Source: DASZMJ01 sp035551935
Lineage (GTDB): Bacteria; Planctomycetota; Planctomycetia; Isosphaerales; Isosphaeraceae
Length of the DNA: 6,473 nucleotides
NCBI GenBank assembly: GCA_035551935.1
Contig: DASZMJ010000170.1
Coordinates: forward strand, 1 to 6,473
Direction of reading: 5' to 3'
Each line of letters opens with the position of its first letter. Positions within the stretch are counted from its first letter, which is position 1. Both the position numbers and the translations under genes were made by a program. Below the pieces are notes generated by a model. The model made no database searches. It was given only the letters and a program-made list of their open reading frames with translations, and was not told the origin of the DNA. Positions 1 through 5,218 of this stretch are shown one piece after another.

Positions 1-48
1 CCTTTGGGACAGGTCGCGGGCGTGGCCGATCGGGGATGATCTATGTTC

Positions 49-68
49 GAGCCCTGAGCCGGGCTCAG
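49..68 (-). terminator. Inverted repeat overlapping the stop codon of the secreted repeat protein
   Basis: GAGCCC (49-54) and GGGCTC (61-66) are perfect 6-bp arms around a 6-nt loop. An overlapping pairing, CTGAGCC (54-60) with GGCTCAG (62-68), has 7-bp arms. The TGA stop (65-67, minus strand) lies inside it. No T-run follows on the minus strand, so a classical intrinsic terminator is not shown. It may instead be a 3' stabilising hairpin. Confidence 0.3.
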
Positions 69-2626
69 TGATGACCGCCGCCCATGCCTCCCATGTGGCC
101 GCCGCCCATCCCGCCCATGCCTCCCATGTGGCCGCCGCCGAAGCCTCCCATGTGGGCGCCGCCGAAGCCGCCGCCCATGTGGGCACCGCCGAAGCCGCCG
201 CCCATACCGCCGACGTGTGCCGGCGCGAAACCCCCACCGAACCCGCCGACGTGCGCCGGCGCGAAGCCGCCGCCGAACCCGCCGACATGCGCCGGCGCGA
301 ACCCGCCACCGAGGCTACCGACGTGTGCCGGTGCGAAGCCGCCGCCGAGGCCGCCGACGTGTGCCGGCGCGAAGCCTCCTCCCAGCCCGCCGGCGCCACC
401 CAGGTGAGCCGCCCCGGCGCCGCCCAGGTGGGTCGCCCCGCCCAGGCCGGCCGCGCCGACATGGTTCATGCCGCCGAATCCCGCGGCGCCCAGGGCGCCT
501 CCCGGTCGGGCCACGGCACCGCCCCCGAGATGATTCACTCCGCCGAGGCCAGCCGCGCCCAGATGATTGACCCCGCCGGCGCCTCCCAGATGGTTGACTC
601 CACCGACGCCGCCGAGATGATTCGCCGCGCCGACGCCTCCCGGCCGGCCGGCCATGCCGACGCCCCCGAGATGATTGACCCCGCCGGCCGCACCGAGATG
701 ATTGATCCCGCCGGCGCCGCCCAGATGGCCGGCCGTCCCGGCATTCCCCAGGTGGTTGATCCCGCTCGCGCCGCCGAGATGATTGGCGCCGCCGGGGGAG
801 ATGTGGCTCGCCGTGGCGTAGTTGGGGCGGGCGGCGGTGTGCTGCATTTGGTTGAAGTGGCCGCCGTTGTGGCCCGGCGACCAGTGCGACCCACCCAGGC
901 CCGTCGAGCCGCGGTTGGCCTGGCCGCCGTTGTGGAACGGGCTGCCGAAGGCCGACGACGACGGCGGCGCCGCCACCCCGTGATGGCCGTTCATGCCCGC
1001 AAGGTGATGGCCGTTCATGCCCGCCATCGACCCCATGCCGCCGGGATGGTTCATCCCGCCCCGGTTAGCCAGGCCGCCGTTGCCGCGGAAGTTGCCGATA
1101 TTTCCACGGTTGTTGAAGTTATTGATCGTCCCGTTGTTGACGAAGCGGTTGATCGTGCCGTTGTTGATGAACGTGTTGCCGCCGAACGGGTAGCGATAGC
1201 CGAGGCCGTAGCCGCCGAAGAACGGGAACCCGAAGCCGCCGAAGAACGGGAACCCGAAGCCGCCGTAGCCCAGCCCGTAGCCGAAGCCTCCGAAGCCGCC
1301 GAAGCCGAAGCCGCCGAAGCCAGGATAGCCGTAGCCGCCGAAGAACGGATAGCCGTAGCCGCCATAGAACGGGTAGCCGAACCCGAAGCCCGGGTAGCCG
1401 AACCCGAGGCCGAGGCCCAGCAGCGACGGGCCGAACCCGCCATAGCCGAGCCCGTAGCCGCCGAGGCCGAACAACCTGCCGAGGCCGAACCCGCCGAGGC
1501 CGTAGCCGCCGTACCCGTAGCCGCCGCCGTAGCCGCCGTAGCCGCCGCCGTAGCCGCCGTACCCGTACCCGCCATATCCGTAGCCGGCATAGGGCTGGAC
1601 GTAGTAGGGATAGCCGTACGACCCGCCGTAATAGGGGTAGTCGAGGTAGCCGGTGTAGAGGCCGATGGTGCCGTAGTTGGCGTAGGCGTAGTACTGGCCG
1701 GTGTTCGGGTCGTAGTAGCAGCCGGGGTAGCCGTCGTAATAGGTGTTCGGCCGGCCGAAGGCGCCGTAGAGGCGGCCGTAGCTCAGCGGGGAGATCTGCT
1801 GGACCGGCTGGTACTCGAGGTTGCCCTGGGCCTGCGCGCCCTTATCGGCGACCTCGGCGGGGGCGAAGAGGGTGCCGCGGTCCTCGAGGACGCGGTCCCA
1901 GTAGCCTTGCTGGAAGGCCCAGCCCTGCGGCTGCTTGACCCACTGGGCGGGGACCCAGGCCCAGCCTTCCTGGGCCTTGGCCCAGAAGCCCTTCTTCCAG
2001 ACGACGCCGTCGCCGTCGGGCTCGTAGTGGCCGGGGAGGTAGAAGTACCCCTTGCCGTCGCCCGGGGCGGGGCCGGGGTCGTCGGTGGGGTGGTCGTCGG
2101 GCGGGCCTTCCTTGCGCCAGTCGATCCGGTCGACCTGGCGGTCGCTCCAGAAGCCGGGGACGCGGTACCAGCCCTTGTCGTCGCGCTTCCAGTAGCCGTC
2201 GACCCAGAACTTGCCCGGCGGCGGGACGCGCCAGGTACCGGTGACCCAGACGTAATCCTTGCGGCCGGGGTCCCACTGCCAGTAGCCCTCGATCCAGCGG
2301 GCGTCGTCGCCGGGCCGGTCGACGCCGGGGCGCTCGATGATCGGCCGCGGGGGCTCCTTGTCGGCGTGGATCGGCTCGCCGTCCTTCATGGGCGAGAGGA
2401 ACGCCTCGTGGAGCGGCCCCTCGGCCAGGGGTCGGACCGGCCCTTTGTTGTCGTCGAGCAGGGCGAGGTTGGGCGCGTCGTCCTTGTCCTTCTCCGCGGC
2501 CGCGTCGGCCCGGGGGGCGGCGGCCGGCGGCTCGGGCGCGGGGCCGGGATCCTGGGCCCACGCCGAGGGCGGCGCGAGGGCGACGACGAGCCAAGAGCCG
2601 ACGAGCCGCCAGGTTGGGCGAATCAT
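65..2626 (-). CDS. Secreted W/Y/G/H-rich low-complexity repeat protein (YXWGXW-like)
   Basis: Predicted 853-residue exported protein. Residues 1-24 form a Sec signal peptide: basic MIRPTWR, a hydrophobic core, and a likely cut after AWA. A Pro/Ala/charged linker follows to about 107. Residues 110-243 carry some eight aromatic repeats about 15 residues apart (WIEGYW 111, WVTGTW 127, WVDGYW 141, WKKGFW 210, QQGYW near 240), resembling YXWGXW repeats of planctomycete and proteobacterial surface proteins. Then come a Tyr/Gly then Phe/Gly tract (about 283-480), an Asn-rich NNGTIN stretch (487-514), NHLGG-type repeats (614-745), five copies of a 12-residue GGGFAPAHV unit (749-807), and a His/Met/Gly tail (815-853). 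There is no enzyme domain. The ATG at 2626 has GGAG 9 nt upstream (2636-2639) and is followed directly by the signal peptide. The gene is monocistronic and divergent from the FHA gene. A cell-surface or structural role is inference; the function is unknown. Confidence 0.85.
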   Translation of the reverse strand: MIRPTWRLVGSWLVVALAPPSAWAQDPGPAPEPPAAAPRADAAAEKDKDDAPNLALLDDNKGPVRPLAEGPLHEAFLSPMKDGEPIHADKEPPRPIIERPGVDRPGDDARWIEGYWQWDPGRKDYVWVTGTWRVPPPGKFWVDGYWKRDDKGWYRVPGFWSDRQVDRIDWRKEGPPDDHPTDDPGPAPGDGKGYFYLPGHYEPDGDGVVWKKGFWAKAQEGWAWVPAQWVKQPQGWAFQQGYWDRVLEDRGTLFAPAEVADKGAQAQGNLEYQPVQQISPLSYGRLYGAFGRPNTYYDGYPGCYYDPNTGQYYAYANYGTIGLYTGYLDYPYYGGSYGYPYYVQPYAGYGYGGYGYGGYGGGYGGYGGGYGYGGYGLGGFGLGRLFGLGGYGLGYGGFGPSLLGLGLGFGYPGFGFGYPFYGGYGYPFFGGYGYPGFGGFGFGGFGGFGYGLGYGGFGFPFFGGFGFPFFGGYGLGYRYPFGGNTFINNGTINRFVNNGTINNFNNRGNIGNFRGNGGLANRGGMNHPGGMGSMAGMNGHHLAGMNGHHGVAAPPSSSAFGSPFHNGGQANRGSTGLGGSHWSPGHNGGHFNQMQHTAARPNYATASHISPGGANHLGGASGINHLGNAGTAGHLGGAGGINHLGAAGGVNHLGGVGMAGRPGGVGAANHLGGVGGVNHLGGAGGVNHLGAAGLGGVNHLGGGAVARPGGALGAAGFGGMNHVGAAGLGGATHLGGAGAAHLGGAGGLGGGFAPAHVGGLGGGFAPAHVGSLGGGFAPAHVGGFGGGFAPAHVGGFGGGFAPAHVGGMGGGFGGAHMGGGFGGAHMGGFGGGHMGGMGGMGGGHMGGMGGGHH
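206..385 (-). repeat. Five tandem 36-bp repeats encoding GGGFAPAHV units
   Basis: This in-frame array lies inside the secreted repeat protein. Each 36-bp unit encodes 12 residues, with GGGFAPAHV starting at residues 749, 761, 773, 785 and 797. The units differ only in a few bases and in the linker residues (GGL, GSL, GGF, GGM). The exact 36-bp period keeps the frame, so copy-number change would alter length without breaking the protein. Confidence 0.85.
392..790 (-). repeat. Degenerate repeats encoding G-x-NHLGG motifs
   Basis: Residues about 613-745 of the secreted repeat protein consist of roughly a dozen imperfect copies of a 10-residue unit centred on N-H-L-G-G/A. Some copies carry RPGG, THLGG or AHLGG in its place. 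At the DNA level the units are about 30 bp and less uniform than the neighbouring 36-bp array. His recurs about every ten residues, giving a regularly spaced imidazole pattern. Confidence 0.75.
1187..1624 (-). repeat. Gly-Tyr / Gly-Phe low-complexity tract with an internal 24-bp tandem duplication
   Basis: Residues 335-480 of the secreted protein are almost entirely Gly, Tyr, Phe, Leu and Pro, with GYG, GGYG, GFG and FPFFGGYG units. The N-terminal half favours Tyr and the C-terminal half Phe. A perfect 24-bp duplication (1217-1240 and 1241-1264) encodes the doubled FPFFGGFG segment, a sign of recent slippage. Composition resembles structural or adhesive Gly-aromatic proteins, but this is composition only. 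Confidence 0.75.
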
Positions 2627-2776
2627 GTCGAGGGTCTCCGCCGGAGAGGAGCGTGGGGCGCCGCGGGGGTTGGACGTCCAGCCTCCACCGTCATTACGAC
2701 CGGCCGGCGGCGAAAGGTCAAACGCGGGGGGTCGTTTTCGCGCCGCTCACACCGGTTGGCGATCGCTGATTGAACC

Positions 2777-2782
2777 ATTATA
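2777..2782 (-). promoter_or_regulatory. Candidate -10 box (TATAAT) for the secreted repeat protein
   Basis: The minus strand reads TGCTATAATGG, a perfect TATAAT hexamer in otherwise GC-rich sequence, about 150 nt upstream of the ATG at 2626. No good -35 is present 17 nt further upstream (the bases read TTCGGC). A start near 2770 would give a leader of about 145 nt. Confidence 0.5.
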
Positions 2783-2859
2783 GCAACTCACGGGCCGTCG
2801 CCGAAATGGCACGAGAATGGCAAGGCGACCGCGCCGGCGGGTCTGGGCGGCGACCTTGC

Positions 2860-2888
2860 TTGCCGGGCCCCCGGACCGCTGCTAGAGT
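2860..2888 (+). promoter_or_regulatory. Candidate promoter for the FHA gene
   Basis: TTGCCG (2860-2865), a 17-nt spacer, then TAGAGT (2883-2888, in the context GCTAGAGT) resemble a housekeeping sigma -35/-10 pair. Transcription would begin near 2895, giving a leader of about 40 nt before the ATG at 2934. The match to consensus is partial. Confidence 0.4.
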
Positions 2889-2933
2889 GGGGGGGAGACA
2901 CCTCTCGCCTCCAGGTCCGGGGTCGACCGCCCG

Positions 2934-3425
2934 ATGAAGTCCGAACTCGTGCCCTCCAACGGCGATCCGCCGATCCCGATCGTCCGGGACGTGACGGTCG
3001 TCGGCCGTCGCGACGACTGCGACGTGACGATCGACCACTCCGCGCTCTCGAAGCGGCACTGCGTGATCGTGCGGACCGACGGCCTGCTGGTCGTCCGCGA
3101 CCTGGCGACGACCAACGGCACGAAGGTCAACGGCCAGCGGATCCGCTGGGCGGCCCTCCTGCCGAACGACCGGCTCTCGCTGGCCGGCTACAAGGTCAAG
3201 GTCTACCTCGGCGCCGACGACGTGGCCTCCCCCTCCGAGCTGGCCGCCGCCCGCGCCAAGCACGAGCACGACTTCCCCACCCCCTCGGAAGACACCAAGG
3301 ACCGCCCAACCAAGCCGAGGGCCGAGCCGGCGCCGGAGCCATCCCCAGCCGAGGGCCCCGCGGCCGAGGACTGGCCGTCGCCGCCGTCGGACGAGGTCAA
3401 GCCATTCTTCATCAAGGTCGATTGA
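2934..3425 (+). CDS. Small FHA-domain protein (phosphothreonine-binding)
   Basis: This 163-residue cytoplasmic protein is essentially one forkhead-associated domain plus a tail. FHA landmarks are in order: G24-R25, S39 and H42 in SKRHC, N61-G62 in TTNGT, and N66-G67. The beta-sandwich runs to about residue 92. These residues contact phosphothreonine peptides in known FHA domains, so ligand binding looks intact. Residues 93-163 are a disordered-looking Ala/Pro/Glu tail ending in PFFIKVD. There is no transmembrane segment or fused enzyme. The family role is to dock onto Ser/Thr-kinase-phosphorylated partners, and such kinases are numerous in planctomycetes; the partner here is unknown. The ATG at 2934 is the only plausible start and gives the usual N-terminal strand before GRR. 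The Shine-Dalgarno is weak. The gene is divergent from the secreted repeat protein and convergent with csrA. Confidence 0.9.
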   Translation: MKSELVPSNGDPPIPIVRDVTVVGRRDDCDVTIDHSALSKRHCVIVRTDGLLVVRDLATTNGTKVNGQRIRWAALLPNDRLSLAGYKVKVYLGADDVASPSELAAARAKHEHDFPTPSEDTKDRPTKPRAEPAPEPSPAEGPAAEDWPSPPSDEVKPFFIKVD

Positions 3426-3433
3426 TCCGATCG

Positions 3434-3488
3434 GCCGACAGTTTTCTGGTGGGATCGCCGGGCCGGGGCGGCCCGCCGACAGCTTCCT
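3434..3488. repeat. Short degenerate direct repeat in the FHA-csrA spacer
   Basis: GCCGACAGTTTTCT (3434-3447) recurs as GCCGACAGCTTCCT (3475-3488), 41 bp apart. Each copy is followed by a similar GC-rich block (CGGGCCGGGGCGG at 3459, CGGGCCGGCGCGG at 3495). The first block can also form a hairpin: CGGGCC (3459-3464), a 5-nt loop, and GGCCCG (3470-3475). This may be a worn local duplication or may serve transcript ends; I recognise no family. Confidence 0.35.
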
Positions 3489-3593
3489 CGCGCCCGGGCC
3501 GGCGCGGCGATGAGACGAGACGAAGCCGGCCGGACACCCCCGAGGATCGTGGGGCGCCCGGCCGGCGGGGCGGGCTCGAGGGTGTGGGTTTCG

Positions 3594-3619
3594 GGGCGTG
3601 GGGTTCGGGCCCCATGCCC
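3594..3619. terminator. Hairpin between the convergent FHA and csrA genes
   Basis: GGGCGTGGGG (3594-3603) faces CCCCATGCCC (3610-3619) across a 6-nt loop. There is one G-U pair on plus-strand RNA and one mismatch on minus-strand RNA. It lies 27 nt beyond the csrA stop and about 170 nt beyond the FHA stop, in the convergent spacer where transcript ends are expected. No T-run follows on either strand, so intrinsic termination is uncertain. Confidence 0.35.
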
Positions 3620-3646
3620 GTCCGGCGGCGAGGCGACCGCCTGGGA

Positions 3647-3916
3647 TCAGACCCCCTCGGCGCGCGGGCGACGCAGGTCGCGACGCACGGGAGGGGGGGT
3701 GACGCGGTCGAGCTGGCGGGCCTCCTGGGGGTCCAGGCGGCTCGCCTGCCGGTTCTCGCGCTGGATGGCCTCGTACACCTCCTGGCGGTGCACGGAGATC
3801 TCGATGGGGGCCGCGATCCCCAATCGGACCTTGTCGCCCCGGATATCCACCACGGTGATGACGATGTCATCGCCGATGATGATGCTTTCGTCGCGGTGTC
3901 GGGACAGGACTAGCAT
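3647..3916 (-). CDS. csrA: CsrA, global post-transcriptional regulator (RNA-binding)
   Basis: CsrA is a homodimeric RNA-binding protein that recognises GGA motifs in mRNA leaders and usually blocks translation. This copy is 89 residues. The core (about 1-60) matches the family closely: MLVLSRHRDESI at the N terminus, the IGDDIVITVV strand, GDKVRLGIAAP, and VHRQEVY. The RNA-binding residues L4, R6 and R44 are present. Residues 61-89 form an extra Pro/Arg-rich tail absent from the short gammaproteobacterial proteins. In FliW-using bacteria the CsrA C-terminal extension is part of the FliW contact, so the tail fits the neighbouring fliW. The ATG at 3916 is preceded by a strong AGGAGGAAGGAG ribosome-binding region and gives the canonical N terminus. 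It lies 156 bp downstream of fliW on the same strand, probably co-transcribed, and is convergent with the FHA gene. No flagellar genes lie in the window. Confidence 0.95.
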   Translation of the reverse strand: MLVLSRHRDESIIIGDDIVITVVDIRGDKVRLGIAAPIEISVHRQEVYEAIQRENRQASRLDPQEARQLDRVTPPPVRRDLRRPRAEGV

Positions 3917-3924
3917 CGCTGGGG

Positions 3925-3961
3925 CTCCTTCCTCCTGCCTACGAGAGACGCGACCGTCCGT
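3925..3961 (-). promoter_or_regulatory. csrA ribosome-binding site with clustered GGA motifs (possible CsrA autoregulation)
   Basis: On the minus strand, AGGAGGAAGGAG (3925-3936) is a doubled Shine-Dalgarno ending 8 nt before the ATG, and it contains three GGA triplets. A further ANGGA match, ACGGACGG, lies at 3954-3961, about 21-28 nt upstream of those triplets. CsrA dimers bridge two GGA sites at roughly this spacing in other bacteria. The motifs are visible; binding is inferred. Confidence 0.45.
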
Positions 3962-4001
3962 GGCCGCGCAGCCCGGGCTCTCGGTGGACCACGACGGACG
4001 G
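3954..4001 (-). other. Inverted repeat in the fliW-csrA spacer
   Basis: CCGTCCGT (3954-3961) and ACGGACGG (3994-4001) are perfect 8-bp arms around a 32-nt loop that itself contains the palindrome AGCCCGGGCT (3970-3979). One arm carries the distal ANGGA motif upstream of csrA, so folding could expose or hide it. It could equally be an attenuator or processing site between the two genes. Confidence 0.35.
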
Positions 4002-4072
4002 GTTACGACTGCGGGATGGGATGAGCCGCCTGGGGCGGCCCGCGCCGATCCGCTCGGTCCGGTCCCGCTCGG

Positions 4073-4546
4073 CTAGGCCGTCGCCCGCAAGGGCGACGGA
4101 CCCGGCAGCAGGGCCGGCGCCGCGGCCGGGCCGTCCAGGGGATACCGCACCGCGTAGCGGCTGGAGGTCAGCACCAGCTGTCGGCCGAGCCGACGCACCG
4201 GGTTGAACACCAGCGGCCCCTGGAGGTTGACCGTCAGGCCCCCCCCGTCGCCGCGGTTGAGGATCACGAAGACGAGCGCCTGCCGCTCGTCGTCCAGCTC
4301 CAGCGCCGCCCGGTCGCCCGGCCGGAGCTCGATCCGGTAGTCGCCGACGGCCAGCGGCGGGGCCACCAGCGCGAAGGCCACCTCCGGCGCGGTCACGCTC
4401 TGCAACCACGACAGGCCCGCCGTCACCGGGTCGGGCCACTGGACGAACTGAGTCAGGCCCCGGAACCCGACCAGGCCCTCGGGGATCCGGATCAGGTCCG
4501 ACTCCCTGGCCTCGATCGGCCCGAAGCGGGTCGTGACGATCTTCAC
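4073..4546 (-). CDS. fliW: FliW, flagellar assembly factor and CsrA antagonist
   Basis: FliW binds CsrA outside its RNA site and inactivates it; in flagellated bacteria flagellin titrates FliW, coupling filament assembly to translation. The protein is 157 residues, slightly longer than B. subtilis FliW. Family blocks visible: TTRFGPIEA (5-13), IPEGLVGF (21-28), SWLQSVTAPEVAF (46-58), VFVILNR (92-98), TVNLQGPLVFN (105-115), and GRQLVL (121-126). Residues after about 140 are a Pro/Ala tail. The start is the GTG at 4546: GGAGG sits 9 nt upstream and the family N terminus begins directly after it. Longer readings upstream are Arg/Gly-rich noise without family similarity. The stop is TAG. csrA follows 156 bp downstream, the usual fliW-csrA order. 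With no flagellar genes nearby, a flagellar link in this organism is inferred only from the family. Confidence 0.93.
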   Translation of the reverse strand: MKIVTTRFGPIEARESDLIRIPEGLVGFRGLTQFVQWPDPVTAGLSWLQSVTAPEVAFALVAPPLAVGDYRIELRPGDRAALELDDERQALVFVILNRGDGGGLTVNLQGPLVFNPVRRLGRQLVLTSSRYAVRYPLDGPAAAPALLPGPSPLRATA

Positions 4547-4547
4547 T

Positions 4548-4560
4548 TCCTGTTTCCTCC
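4548..4560 (-). promoter_or_regulatory. fliW ribosome-binding site with three GGA motifs
   Basis: The minus strand reads GGAGGAAACAGGAA directly before the GTG start. GGAGG (4556-4560) is the Shine-Dalgarno, and ACAGGAAG closely resembles the CsrA consensus core (ACA-GGA). Together they decide the GTG start and make translational control of fliW by CsrA plausible. Binding is inferred. Confidence 0.5.
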
Positions 4561-4923
4561 CCGTCGCCGACGGCTCCGGGACGATCGCTCGACCCTTCGC
4601 AACCGGCGCGACTGCCGGCCCTGGACCGCCGGGGCCTCCCGGAGGCGAAGCGGCCCGAAGGCCCCCGCGCCGCCGATCCGCCCCGCGGACGCCTGGGCCG
4701 GGCTCGGCCACGACGCATCCCGCGGACACGACCCGATCGCCCGGCCACGGCTCCTGCCGCGGACCCGGGCGACGGGTCCGACCGCCGCTTATATCGTCGC
4801 CGCGCTCCCGGGCGGCCCACTCGCCCCCGACCGAAATCCCGGGCCGTGGGCCTTTTAAGTTGCCTGGATCGCGCGCGCCGATCGTAGCGGTCGCCACGCC
4901 CCGACGGCGCCTCGTCGCGCCGC

Positions 4924-4953
4924 TTGCCCGGCCGTCGCGGCGGGCGTTACAAT
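4924..4953 (+). promoter_or_regulatory. Candidate promoter directly before the small plus-strand gene
   Basis: TTGCCC (4924-4929), an 18-nt spacer, and TACAAT (4948-4953, in GTTACAAT) match the housekeeping consensus at 4/6 and 5/6 positions. The expected start, 6-8 nt after the -10 box, falls at about 4960. That is at the proposed first codon, so the mRNA would be leaderless or nearly so. No Shine-Dalgarno is visible. Confidence 0.45.
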
Positions 4954-4960
4954 CCCAATC

Positions 4961-5218
4961 ATCACCGTACAAACCTTCCGCGAACTCCTGACCCGACGAC
5001 CCTTCCAGCCGTTCCGGCTCGTCTTGTCGAGCGGCCAGTCGTACGACGTCCGCCATCCCGAGATGGCCCTGCTGACGCGGACCGACCTGCTCGTCGGCGT
5101 CGACGAGACGAGAGACGGTGTGCCGGCGTCGTTCAAGATCTGCTCGCTCCTGCACGTCACCGCCGTCGAGCCTCTGGGCACGTCCCCGGCGGGGTCGAAG
5201 CAGGAGGGGCCCTCCTGA
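4961..5218 (+). CDS. Small protein of a planctomycete-type family, unknown function; apparent ATC start
   Basis: The frame encodes about 85 residues. It begins ITVQTFRELLTRRPFQPF, continues with a strand-rich LVLSSGQSYDVRHPEMALL and LLVGVDETRDG, and ends in LLHVTAVEPL plus a polar tail. The pattern (FRELL, PFxPF, SGxxYxVxHPEMA, LLHVTxVEPL) matches, from memory, a small family common in planctomycetes with no assigned role. There is no signal peptide or membrane segment. By that pattern the protein should start at 4961, where the codon is ATC instead of ATG. No in-frame ATG, GTG or TTG occurs between the upstream stop (4856) and the TTG at 5024. Starting at the TTG would give 64 residues and lose the PFxPF part. 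So either an ATC start, the shorter TTG form, or a damaged start is possible. It is convergent with the sulfotransferase gene, with a 10-bp gap. Confidence 0.6.
   Translation: MTVQTFRELLTRRPFQPFRLVLSSGQSYDVRHPEMALLTRTDLLVGVDETRDGVPASFKICSLLHVTAVEPLGTSPAGSKQEGPS

Larger units (their letters stand above)
4547..4960. other. Gene-poor region upstream of fliW (about 410 bp) with hairpins and an AT-rich box
   Basis: I find no convincing gene here; open frames on both strands are Arg/Gly/Pro-rich readthrough. Visible structure: a minus-strand -10-like TATAAG (4788-4793, in GATATAAGC) without a good -35; a perfect 8-bp hairpin just downstream of it in the fliW direction (CGGACCCG 4760-4767, CGGGTCCG 4773-4780, 5-nt loop); and wide arms GGCCCAC (4814-4820) and GTGGGCC (4846-4852), followed on the plus strand by TTTTAAG. 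The region probably holds the fliW promoter and a leader of about 240 nt. Confidence 0.45.

Noticed and set aside
206..790. CRISPR-like array because of evenly spaced repeats
   Set aside because: The repeats are contiguous, in frame, 30-36 bp without unique spacers, and encode protein motifs. No cas genes are present.
68..2773. A 901-codon plus-strand open frame antisense to the secreted repeat protein
   Set aside because: It is the mirror of a repetitive GC-rich gene: the product is Ala/Glu/Val/Arg-rich with no domain, while the minus strand has a signal peptide, aromatic repeats and a ribosome-binding site.
4814..4858. Plus-strand intrinsic terminator (GGCCCAC/GTGGGCC followed by TTTT)
   Set aside because: The loop is 25 nt and no plus-strand gene lies upstream to be terminated, so it is only mentioned as structure in the gene-poor region.
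4547..5155. N-terminal extension of fliW to 360 residues
   Set aside because: The added part is Arg/Gly/Pro-rich with no family similarity and runs antisense through the small plus-strand gene. GTG 4546 has a good Shine-Dalgarno and the FliW N terminus.
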